Origin: an uncultured Collinsella sp. | Lineage (GTDB): Bacteria; Actinomycetota; Coriobacteriia; Coriobacteriales; Coriobacteriaceae | DNA: 7,682 bases | Reading direction: 5' to 3' | NCBI GenBank assembly: GCA_900757285.1 | Contig: CAAENI010000217.1 | Coordinates: 1 to 7,682, forward strand | Part shown: positions 1 to 5,339 of the stretch, one piece after another | How the letters are laid out: each line of letters starts with the position of its first letter | Numbering within the stretch: position 1 is the stretch's first letter | Notes under the pieces: generated by a model | The model's database searches: none | The model's input: only the letters and a program-made list of their open reading frames with translations | Told to the model about the DNA's origin: nothing | Translations under genes and position numbers: made by a program

Positions 1-29
1 CCGCAGTGGGGGCGACCCGGCCATTTGAG

Positions 30-821
30 CTATTTTGCAATATAGAGCTTGGGATGACTGCGACTGCTCTCGATCGCCGCCGTCATGATGCCCTCGTCGT
101 CTCCATCAACGATGATGCCATCGAGGTCATCGATCTGCGCGGACTGATAAAAACTGGTCTTGTTGAACTTTCCCTGGTCAACCATCATGTAGCCCTGGTT
201 TGAGTTGGTCAGGTACATATGCTTGATCATGGCCGAGAAGTCGTGCTCGACGGTAAAACCGTGGTCGGGGTGGAATCCGTCGGCACTGACAAACGCCTTG
301 TCGGCATGTAGTTTGCTCATGCAGTCGAGCGTTAGTGCGCCCGCGAGATAAAGGTGACCCTTGCGCACGGAGCCGCCCAGCAGCACTACCGAAGCATTGG
401 GGAGATTGAAGCTGGCGTAGTTCGCGATTGCAAGATCGCCTGTGATAATGGTGATCTCACGCTTGTCCATGAGGGCCTTAGCGAAGTAAAAGCCTGTGGT
501 GCCGATATCAATTACCAGAACATCGCCATCATCAACAAGAGTTGCTGCGGTTGCGGCGATGGCCTCCTTGGCCTCGACTTGGACATTGATGCGCTCCTCG
601 GGATACGAGATTGCGTTGGAGCGAGAAAGCGATACCGCTCCGCCGCGTACGCGACGCAGCTTGCCTTCGGATTCCAGCGAGATGAGGTCGTGTCGTGCGG
701 TGACTTCCGAAACCGAAAAACGGCGAACGATGTCGGATACCGAGATATTTGGCTTTTCGGCCAGCCAATTCATGATAAATCGCTGACGCTCGGCCGGTGA
801 AAGGTCTGAAGTAGATGCCAT
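30..821 (-). CDS. DeoR/GlpR-family transcriptional repressor of the divergent PTS operon
   Basis: A 263-residue protein, normal length for the DeoR family. Residues about 15-62 form the N-terminal winged helix-turn-helix; the recognition stretch reads SVSEVTARHDL (the family usually has SEVTIRRDL) and ends in the typical RVRGGA. Residues about 85-240 are the DeoRC sensor domain, with DIGTTG (105-110), LLGGSVRKGHLYLAG (147-161), KAFVSADGF (175-183) and VDQGKF (214-219). Family members bind phosphorylated sugars through this isomerase-like fold and release DNA. I chose the ATG at 821 because AAAAGGAG lies 6 bases before it and the helix-turn-helix begins soon after; the open frame upstream is low-complexity and not family-like. 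It is divergent from the transaldolase-PTS operon with a 349-base gap, so it most likely controls that operon and itself. The effector is unknown. Confidence 0.93.
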   Translation of the reverse strand: MASTSDLSPAERQRFIMNWLAEKPNISVSDIVRRFSVSEVTARHDLISLESEGKLRRVRGGAVSLSRSNAISYPEERINVQVEAKEAIAATAATLVDDGDVLVIDIGTTGFYFAKALMDKREITIITGDLAIANYASFNLPNASVVLLGGSVRKGHLYLAGALTLDCMSKLHADKAFVSADGFHPDHGFTVEHDFSAMIKHMYLTNSNQGYMMVDQGKFNKTSFYQSAQIDDLDGIIVDGDDEGIMTAAIESSRSHPKLYIAK

Positions 822-871
822 ATGCCGCTCCTTTTGAACAAAAGGTAAAAAGATGCGCCTTTCGTAATCGA

Positions 872-900
872 AATATAACGTATCGATATGAAAAGAACAA
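872..900 (-). promoter_or_regulatory. Candidate promoter of the DeoR-family repressor gene
   Basis: On the minus strand a -35 TTGTTC (895-900) and a -10 TATATT (872-877) are separated by exactly 17 bases, about 50 bases before the start codon. The -10 matches five of six consensus bases; the -35 matches only the TTG. The spacer contains the palindrome TATCGATA (881-888), and an inverted repeat TTTCG-TAAT-CGAAA (860-873) overlaps the -10. Both contain the TCGAT/TTTCGAT core seen in the operon-side decamers, so self-repression is plausible. This is inference from motif position only. Confidence 0.45.
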
Positions 901-1019
901 GGCAAATTCGAATGAATCAAAAGAACGGAATGGCATGTCATAAATGCATGCGTAGCAGATAGTTCGCACGTAAACGGGCTATAAAGAGTCTCATTCTGAA
1001 GGTGCCGCCCAAAAGAAGT

Positions 1020-1052
1020 ACGTTCACGCCCGATATTCGACCGTTCACGGAA
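1020..1052. promoter_or_regulatory. Palindrome CCGTTCACGG with a half-matching copy 21 bases upstream
   Basis: CCGTTCACGG (1041-1050) is an inverted repeat CCGT-TC-ACGG. The core CGTTCACG also occurs at 1021-1028, exactly 21 bases (two helix turns) away. The 12 bases 1041-1052 recur, inverted, at 4291-4302 before the second transaldolase gene. The palindrome centre is about 45 bases before the operon's TATAAA box, a typical place for an activator. The binding protein is unknown. Confidence 0.45.
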
Positions 1053-1065
1053 AGCTGACAATTGA

Positions 1066-1140
1066 GCTTTCGATAGCTTTTGAAATGGTTTATAAAAGAA
1101 AACCGAAAAGCTTTTGAAACAAAGAAGAAGGCTTTCGATA
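1066..1140 (+). promoter_or_regulatory. Operon promoter region with four GCTTTYGAWA operator-like decamers
   Basis: Four copies of a decamer are visible: GCTTTCGATA (1066-1075), GCTTTTGAAA (1076-1085), GCTTTTGAAA (1110-1119) and GCTTTCGATA (1131-1140). The first and last copies extend to the same 12-mer GCTTTCGATAGC. The first pair is spaced 10 bases and the second pair 21 bases, so members of each pair face the same side of the helix. Between the pairs lies TATAAA (1091-1096), a good -10 box; the -35 position (TTTCGA, 1068-1073) lies inside the first decamer pair. TTCGA-type cores are common in DeoR/GlpR operators, so this is probably the binding array of the divergently encoded repressor. 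The transcription start is inferred at about 1103. Confidence 0.6.
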
Positions 1141-1170
1141 GCAATAGTGTTAGATGAGAAAGGACCGAAC

Positions 1171-1881
1171 ATGGCGATCAAGGTGTTTGCCGACGGCGCT
1201 AACCTCGAGGGCATGCTTGACATGCATGACAATGGCAACGTTCAGGGCTTCACGACCAATCCTTCCCTTATGAAGGCCGGCGGCGTGACCGACTACCGCG
1301 CTTTTGCCAAGACGGTTCTTGAGCACATTACTGATGTGTCGGTCTCTTTTGAGGTATTCGCCGACGACGAGGCGGGTATGGAAGCCGAGGCTCGCGAGAT
1401 CGCAACCTGGGCAGACAACGTCTACGTTAAGATCCCGGCGCTCAACACCAAGGGCGAGTCCACTGCCGCGCTGGTCAAGCGCCTTTCTGCCGACGGCATC
1501 AAGGTGAATGTCACCACTATCTTTACGCCCGAGCAGGTCGACGAGTTTGTCGATGCCGTTTCTGCTGAGACCCCCTCTATTCTGTCCATCTTTGCCGGTC
1601 GCATTGCCGATACCGGCGTCGATCCGCTGCCCCTCATGGCGGAGTCCGTAAAGAAGGCTGCCGTTAAGCCTGCTGCCGAGGTTCTCTGGGCGTCTACGCG
1701 CGAGGTCCTCAATATCTTCCAGGCGGAGTCCGTTGGATGCCAGATCATTACGGTCCCCAATGCCCTTCTTGCCAAACGCAAGAATTTCGGGAAAGATTTG
1801 CTTGAGTACTCGCTTGATACGGTCAAGGGTTTTGCCCGCGACATTCAGGCGCTTGGTTTTCATATCCTGCCCGAGGAGTAG
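1171..1881 (+). CDS. Short transaldolase (TalC/FSA-like family), first copy, operon gene 1
   Basis: A 236-residue cytosolic class I aldolase of the small transaldolase family (usual length about 210-235). Such enzymes move a dihydroxyacetone unit between sugar phosphates, linking pentose phosphates to glycolysis. Visible landmarks: Asp8 in FADGAN, Asn30 in TTNPSL, Glu61 in FEV, Schiff-base Lys87 in VYVKIP, TTIF (115-118) and FAGR (141-144). In E. coli fructose-6-phosphate aldolase the positions of Glu61 and Phe141 are Gln59 and Tyr131; Glu and Phe are the transaldolase-type residues, so I infer transaldolase rather than free aldol cleavage. The ATG at 1171 follows AAAGGA with 6 bases between; the longer frame to an upstream TTG lies in the operator region. 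Its stop codon overlaps the ribosome site of the IIA gene, showing one transcript with the PTS genes. It is about 80% identical to the gene at 4476. Confidence 0.9.
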   Translation: MAIKVFADGANLEGMLDMHDNGNVQGFTTNPSLMKAGGVTDYRAFAKTVLEHITDVSVSFEVFADDEAGMEAEAREIATWADNVYVKIPALNTKGESTAALVKRLSADGIKVNVTTIFTPEQVDEFVDAVSAETPSILSIFAGRIADTGVDPLPLMAESVKKAAVKPAAEVLWASTREVLNIFQAESVGCQIITVPNALLAKRKNFGKDLLEYSLDTVKGFARDIQALGFHILPEE

Positions 1882-1890
1882 GGGACGAGC

Positions 1891-2337
1891 ATGCTGACCG
1901 ATCTTCTTAAGCCCGAGCTTGTTGCCTGCCACGTCGAGGCCTCCGACTGGGAGGAAGCGATCAGGGCATGCGGTAAGTTGCTCGTAGACGCTGGCAAATG
2001 CGATCAGAGCTATGTTGACGCCATGATTTCATCGGTTCACAAATTCGGCCCCTATATGGTCTTGGAAGAGGGCATCGCCATGCCCCACGCTCAGGCAGAT
2101 GGCAATGTGAGCGAAGCGGGAATCTGTATCGTCACGCTTGACCCAGCCGTTGCGTTTGGACACGAGGATTTCGATCCGGTTCACGTGCTCGTGGGTATTT
2201 GCGCACCCGACCCCAAGGCTCATCTTGGCTGCTTGGCGGAGCTTTCGCAGATGTTCGAGGACGAGGACTGCGTTGCCAAGCTCAGCGCATGCGATACGCC
2301 CGAGCAGGTTTTGGAGACCATGCGTTCATTCTTTTAG
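1891..2337 (+). CDS. PTS EIIA component (fructose/mannitol-ascorbate type, PTS_EIIA_2)
   Basis: A 148-residue cytoplasmic phosphotransfer protein of the PTS_EIIA_2 fold, as in E. coli UlaC, FruA-type and MtlA-type IIA domains. The phosphorylated His66 lies in EGIAMPHAQA (60-69), and a second conserved His111 lies in AHLGCLAELS (110-119). It takes phosphate from HPr and passes it to the IIB encoded next. The ATG at 1891 follows AGGGGA (1880-1885), which overlaps the preceding TAG, leaving 9 bases between genes and implying translational coupling with the transaldolase. It stands alone rather than fused to IIB or IIC, which fits the three-gene Ula/Sga arrangement. It is the UlaC equivalent by position; sugar specificity cannot be read from this subunit. 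Confidence 0.9.
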   Translation: MLTDLLKPELVACHVEASDWEEAIRACGKLLVDAGKCDQSYVDAMISSVHKFGPYMVLEEGIAMPHAQADGNVSEAGICIVTLDPAVAFGHEDFDPVHVLVGICAPDPKAHLGCLAELSQMFEDEDCVAKLSACDTPEQVLETMRSFF

Positions 2338-2348
2338 GCCTTAATGGC

Positions 2349-2389
2349 ACGGCGATGCGTCGCCGCTTTTGGATAGACGGAAAACCGTC
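2349..2389 (+). other. Two tandem RNA hairpins between the IIA and IIB genes
   Basis: The 75-base gap between IIA and IIB holds two small stem-loops. The first is CGGCGA-TGCG-TCGCCG (2350-2365), followed by CTTTT (2366-2370), like a weak terminator. The second is GACGG-AAAA-CCGTC (2376-2389), ending just before the AGGAGAGGAAGG ribosome site of IIB. They may partly stop transcription, protect the downstream mRNA or set the IIA:IIB ratio. Function is inferred from structure only. Confidence 0.45.
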
Positions 2390-2412
2390 ACGTGTAGGAG
2401 AGGAAGGTTGCC

Positions 2413-2688
2413 ATGCATATCATCACCGTATGCGGAAACGGCATCGGGTCCAGCCTGATGCTCGCTGGCAAAGTCGAGGAGCTTTGCGAGGAGGAGGGCA
2501 TCAAGGCCGACGTTGAGTCTATGGACCTGAACGGTGCTTCTTCCGCAAATCCGGATCTGTTCATCACCGTTAAGGAACTCGCCCCCGAGCTCCACGGCAA
2601 CGTTGTGATCGTTCGCAGCTATGTGAACAAGAAGAAGATCCGCGAAGACGCCCTCGAGGCAATCAAGGCGGCCGCCGCTAACGCCTAA
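2413..2688 (+). CDS. PTS EIIB component (ascorbate/SgaB type)
   Basis: A 91-residue cytoplasmic EIIB, typical length for UlaB/SgaB-like proteins. The active Cys7 sits at the start of the phosphate loop in VCGNGIGSS (6-14), the same CGNG-x-GSS pattern as E. coli UlaB. It accepts phosphate from His66 of the IIA and hands it to the sugar as it crosses the IIC. Later landmarks are LFITVKELAPEL (49-60) and VVIVRSYVNKKKI (64-76), the usual docking-strand and helix region of this fold. The ATG at 2413 is preceded by AGGAAGG with 5 bases between. It lies between IIA and IIC in one operon, separated from each by about 70 bases that form hairpins. It is the UlaB equivalent by position; I leave the symbol blank because the substrate is not proven. 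Confidence 0.9.
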   Translation: MHIITVCGNGIGSSLMLAGKVEELCEEEGIKADVESMDLNGASSANPDLFITVKELAPELHGNVVIVRSYVNKKKIREDALEAIKAAAANA

Positions 2689-2702
2689 AGCGGCACAAAA
2701 AA

Positions 2703-2735
2703 GGGCGGTTCCCTGTGGAAGAGGGAAACGCGCCC
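2703..2735 (+). other. RNA hairpin between the IIB and IIC genes
   Basis: GGGCG (2703-2707) pairs with CGCCC (2731-2735) and, inside it, TTCCCT (2709-2714) pairs with AGGGAA (2722-2727) around a 7-base loop. No T-run follows, so it is not a terminator. It ends 12 bases before the AAAGGA of IIC (2747-2752) and may mark an mRNA processing or protection site. Function is inferred. Confidence 0.4.
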
Positions 2736-2759
2736 ACGTTAGAGAGAAAGGAAGCGCAG

Positions 2760-4151
2760 ATGCAAGCCATCCTTCCCATACTTGAGTTTATCCAATCGAT
2801 TCTGACCAAGCCAGCGTGGATTATGGGTCTATTTGCCTTTGTGGGCCTTGTCGCGCTTAAGCGTCCTGCCCACAAGGTGATGACGGGCACCCTGAAGCCC
2901 ATTCTTGGTTACATCATGCTGTCTGCCGGCGCCGCTGTTGTTCAGGAGAACCTTGCTCCGCTGGGTACCTTCATCGAGACCGGTTTCCACATCACCGGCG
3001 TCGTGCCCAACAACGAGGTCGTCGTTTCGATGGCTCAGAGCGTCCTCGGCGTTCAGACCATGATGATCCTGATTCTCGGCTATGTCGTGAACATTATCAT
3101 TGCCCGCTTTACCAAGTTTAAGTACATCTTCCTGACGGGCCATCACAGCATGTTTATGGCCTGCCTGCTGTCTGCCGTTCTGCAGGCATCTGGCTTCCAG
3201 GATGTCCAGCTTGTCATCGTGGGCGGCATGTTCCTGGGCCTCGTGAGCGCTATGCTTCCCGCCGTTGGTCAGCGTTTCACCGAGAAGGTTACCGATGGCG
3301 ATGAAATCGCCATGGGCCACTTCGGTTCACTCGCCTATTACATCTCCGCTGCAGTCGGTACGCTTTTTGCTAAGGACGCCGAGGAGAACAGCACCGAGAA
3401 GATCGAGGTTCCCGAGAAGTTCGCCTTCCTGCGCGACACTACCATCTCCACGGCTCTTACCATGGCCTTCTTCTACCTGGTTACCGCTTTCGCCGCTTAC
3501 ATTGCAGATCCTGCGGTCGTTACCAAGACCGCTGGTGGCGACAACGTGATTGTCTATGCCCTGACCTGCGCTCTGTCTTTCGCCGTTGGTGTCACCATCG
3601 TCTATAACGGCGTTCGTATGATCCTTGCCGACCTGGTCCCGGCTTTCCAGGGCATCTCCAACAAGCTGATCCCCGGTGCCATCCCCGCCGTCGACTGCGC
3701 CGTCTTCTTCCCCTATGCTCCCACCGCCGTCATCCTCGGCTTTGTCGCTTCCTTTATCGGTGGCGTGGTCGGTATGTTCATCGTGGGCGCTACCCTGGGC
3801 ATCTTCATCATCCCGGGCATGGTTCCCCACTTCTTCTGCGGTGCTACCGCGGGCATCTACGGCAATGCTACCGGCGGTCGCAAGGGCGCAGCTCTTGGCG
3901 CTTTCGTCAACGGCCTGCTCATCACCTTTGCCCCGGCCCTGCTCCTGCCCGTTCTTGACGTCTTTGGCTTCAAGAACACTACGTTCGGCGACTTCGATTT
4001 CTCCGTCATTGGTATTACGCTTGGCCGCGCTGCCGAGGCCTTCGGTACCACCGGTGTCTACGCGATTCTCGCTGTCCTTCTGGTCGTTGCCTTCGTCCCC
4101 AACTTCATCCACACCAAGGGTGCTGTGATCAATCACGTTGAGGAAGAGTAA
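2760..4151 (+). CDS. ulaA: PTS EIIC permease, UlaA/SgaT (ascorbate) family
   Basis: A 463-residue membrane permease, close to E. coli UlaA (about 465). It carries the sugar across the membrane while IIB phosphorylates it. Hydrophobic segments fill most of the protein, for example 20-34, 47-62, 98-115, 132-144, 150-170, 230-250, 264-282, 322-352 and 383-402. UlaA-family landmarks are TGHHSMF (126-132), GVRMILADLVPAFQGIS (284-300) and AIPAVDCAVFFPYAPTAV (307-324), including Asp312. I chose the ATG at 2760, which has AAAGGA 7 bases upstream; a GTG at 2715 in frame would add 15 charged residues that do not resemble the family and would read through the intergenic hairpin. It ends the operon, 57 bases before a strong terminator. 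The family match is firm. L-ascorbate as substrate is only a family default, since no ascorbate-degrading gene is in the window. Confidence 0.92.
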   Translation: MQAILPILEFIQSILTKPAWIMGLFAFVGLVALKRPAHKVMTGTLKPILGYIMLSAGAAVVQENLAPLGTFIETGFHITGVVPNNEVVVSMAQSVLGVQTMMILILGYVVNIIIARFTKFKYIFLTGHHSMFMACLLSAVLQASGFQDVQLVIVGGMFLGLVSAMLPAVGQRFTEKVTDGDEIAMGHFGSLAYYISAAVGTLFAKDAEENSTEKIEVPEKFAFLRDTTISTALTMAFFYLVTAFAAYIADPAVVTKTAGGDNVIVYALTCALSFAVGVTIVYNGVRMILADLVPAFQGISNKLIPGAIPAVDCAVFFPYAPTAVILGFVASFIGGVVGMFIVGATLGIFIIPGMVPHFFCGATAGIYGNATGGRKGAALGAFVNGLLITFAPALLLPVLDVFGFKNTTFGDFDFSVIGITLGRAAEAFGTTGVYAILAVLLVVAFVPNFIHTKGAVINHVEEE

Positions 4152-4208
4152 TCCAGGCATACGTTAAGCCCTAATCGGGCGGAGCTCCGATAACCGGCTC
4201 CTACACGG

Positions 4209-4245
4209 AAGCGGTGACGTCTCAATCGAGGCGTCACCGCTTTTT
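4209..4245 (+). terminator. Intrinsic terminator of the transaldolase-PTS operon
   Basis: AAGCGGTGACG (4209-4219) pairs perfectly with CGTCACCGCTT (4232-4242). The stem continues through a T-G wobble and CTC/GAG to an AATC loop (4224-4227), giving about 15 base pairs, and TTTTT (4241-4245) follows directly. It lies 58 bases after the IIC stop and separates the operon from the second transaldolase gene. Confidence 0.88.
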
Positions 4246-4290
4246 GCTTTGGAGCGATTGTGAATATGAGCCGGCGAGGCGCTGCTTCTG

Positions 4291-4304
4291 TTCCGTGAAC
4301 GGAA
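4291..4304. promoter_or_regulatory. Palindrome TTCCGT-GA-ACGGAA upstream of the second transaldolase
   Basis: Six-base arms TTCCGT and ACGGAA surround GA, a 14-base palindrome. Its first 12 bases equal, on the other strand, positions 1041-1052 in front of the first operon. Its centre lies about 52 bases before a TATAAA at 4350-4355, similar to the first site (about 45). This looks like a common regulator site, perhaps of a dimeric activator; the protein is unknown. Confidence 0.45.
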
Positions 4305-4318
4305 TCAAACGCAATGAT

Positions 4319-4355
4319 CGGCAAAAACGTTTTGCCGCTGGGGCGTCGATATAAA
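4319..4355. promoter_or_regulatory. Inverted repeat CGGCAAAA-ACG-TTTTGCCG next to a TATAAA box
   Basis: Perfect 8-base arms (4319-4326 and 4330-4337) flank ACG. The repeat ends 12 bases before TATAAA (4350-4355), so it would cover the -35 region of a promoter there. No good -35 hexamer is present, which suits either an activator-dependent promoter or a repressor site. A different start could use TTGATA (4411-4416), but the matching -10 (TAGCAG, 17-base spacer) is poor. No close copy of the GCTTTYGAWA decamer is seen in 4246-4475, so this gene may be controlled separately from the PTS operon. Confidence 0.45.
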
Positions 4356-4475
4356 AATGGTAAATCTGCAAAACCGTTCGCCGAGAAGATGAAAACCCGC
4401 AGCTCACGCCTTGATAAACGTAGGTAAAGTGTTTAGCAGTTTATCGGCCGTATGCTAACGAAAGGAATCAGGCAG

Positions 4476-5180
4476 ATGGCAATCAAGGTGTTCGCTGACG
4501 GTGCAAATCTCGAGGGCATGCTCGACATGTACGAGAACGGCAACGTTCAGGGTTTCACGACCAACCCGTCCCTTATGAAGAAGGGCGGCGTGACGGATTA
4601 CCGCGCGTTTGCCAGGGAGGTCCTGGCCCACATCACCGATGTGTCCGTCTCGTTTGAGGTCTTTGCCGACGACGTCGAGACCATGGAGGTCGAGGCCCGC
4701 GAGATCGCTACCTGGGCCGAGAACGTCTACGTCAAGATTCCGTGCGTGACCACCAAGGGTGAGTCCACCGCCGAGCTGGTGCGCAAGCTTTCGGCCGACG
4801 GCATCAAGGTCAACGTCACCACCATCTTTACGCCTACGCAGGTCGACGAGATGGTCGAGGCCGTTGATGCCGAGACACCGTCCATCATCTCGCTCTTTGC
4901 CGGCCGCATCGCCGATACCGGCGTCGACCCCATTCCGTTTATGACGGAGTCGGTCAAGAAGGCCGCCGCCAAGCCCAACTGCGAGGTCCTGTGGGCATCC
5001 ACGCGTGAGCTTATCAATATTTACCAGGCGGAAGGATGCGGTTGCCAGATCATCACGGTGCCCAACAGCATCCTGGCCAAGCGTAAGAACATCGGCCGTG
5101 ACCCGTACGAGGTCTCGCTCGATACCGTGCGCGGTTTTGCCAAGGATATCGCCTCGCTCGGTTTCCATATCCTGCCGTAA
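4476..5180 (+). CDS. Short transaldolase (TalC/FSA-like family), second copy
   Basis: A 234-residue paralogue of the gene at 1171, aligning without gaps; I count about 45 differences, so about 80% identity, and it lacks the final Glu-Glu. All landmarks are kept: Asp8, Asn30 in TTNPSL, Glu61, Lys87 in VYVKIP, TTIF (115-118) and Phe141 in FAGR. Glu61 plus Phe141 again favour transaldolase over fructose-6-phosphate aldolase. Substitutions gather on surface-like stretches (67-72, 90-92, 187-188, 206-213). The ATG at 4476 follows AAAGGA with a 9-base gap; an ATG at 4452 would add 8 residues absent from the paralogue and swallow the ribosome site. It has its own control region after the operon terminator. 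Synonymous positions are more often G or C than in the first copy, so the duplication is not recent. Its last codons are partly repeated at 5316-5334. Confidence 0.9.
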   Translation: MAIKVFADGANLEGMLDMYENGNVQGFTTNPSLMKKGGVTDYRAFAREVLAHITDVSVSFEVFADDVETMEVEAREIATWAENVYVKIPCVTTKGESTAELVRKLSADGIKVNVTTIFTPTQVDEMVEAVDAETPSIISLFAGRIADTGVDPIPFMTESVKKAAAKPNCEVLWASTRELINIYQAEGCGCQIITVPNSILAKRKNIGRDPYEVSLDTVRGFAKDIASLGFHILP

Positions 5181-5210
5181 CGCGAACGCTGGCTACATCG
5201 CGGGTTGTTC

Positions 5211-5282
5211 GCCCCGGCCTTTCCTTTCCCTATCGCTCACGCGCTTCGCGAGGGTCGCGCTAGGCAAAGGAAAGGCCGGGGC
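5211..5282. repeat. Long hairpin-forming palindromic element A
   Basis: GCCCCGGCCTTTCCTTT (5211-5227) is exactly complementary to AAAGGAAAGGCCGGGGC (5266-5282), 17 base pairs. After one C/C mismatch, CCTA (5229-5232) pairs with TAGG (5261-5264), and the centre (5234-5259) can form a further GC-rich hairpin with CGCG arms at 5240-5243 and 5247-5250. The whole 72 bases fold into one stem-loop. No T-run follows on either strand, so it is not a classic terminator. It resembles a dispersed REP/BIME-like intergenic palindrome; copies elsewhere cannot be checked here. Confidence 0.65.
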
Positions 5283-5315
5283 TGCCGACACGAACTTGCC
5301 GGTAGGTTGGTGATA

Positions 5316-5334
5316 GGCTTCCATATCCTGCCGT
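5316..5334 (+). repeat. Displaced copy of the 3' end of the second transaldolase gene
   Basis: TTCCATATCCTGCCGT at 5319-5334 is identical to 5163-5178, the last sense codons of the upstream gene; from 5316 the match is 18 of 19 bases (one T/C change). Read in frame, it again encodes GFHILP but continues into Trp rather than a stop. The copies lie 156 bases apart and bracket palindromic element A. Similarity stops abruptly upstream of the GG, so this is a fragment only. Confidence 0.7.
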
Positions 5335-5339
5335 GGACA

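Noticed and set aside
1..29. Possible neighbouring gene end before the repressor
   Set aside because: Only 29 bases are visible and no coding or terminator signal can be supported.
822..1238. N-terminal extension of the repressor to 402 residues
   Set aside because: The added part is not family-like, crosses the divergent promoter and the start of the transaldolase gene, and a good ribosome site supports the ATG at 821.
2715..2759. GTG start giving a 15-residue longer IIC
   Set aside because: The extension lies in the intergenic hairpin, is hydrophilic unlike UlaA N-termini, and the ATG at 2760 has a proper AAAGGA site.
3327..4160. 277-residue minus-strand open frame opposite IIC
   Set aside because: Composition (Gly, Asp, Glu rich) is the antisense of a membrane protein with biased codons; no domain is seen.
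4168..4190. Small hairpin GCCC-TAATC-GGGC and palindrome GGAGCTCC after the IIC stop
   Set aside because: Short stems without a T-run; the strong terminator at 4209-4245 explains the transcript end.
5163..5334. Integrated element with attL/attR formed by the 16-base direct repeat
   Set aside because: Only 156 bases separate the copies and no integrase or cargo is present, so a classic integrative element is not supported.
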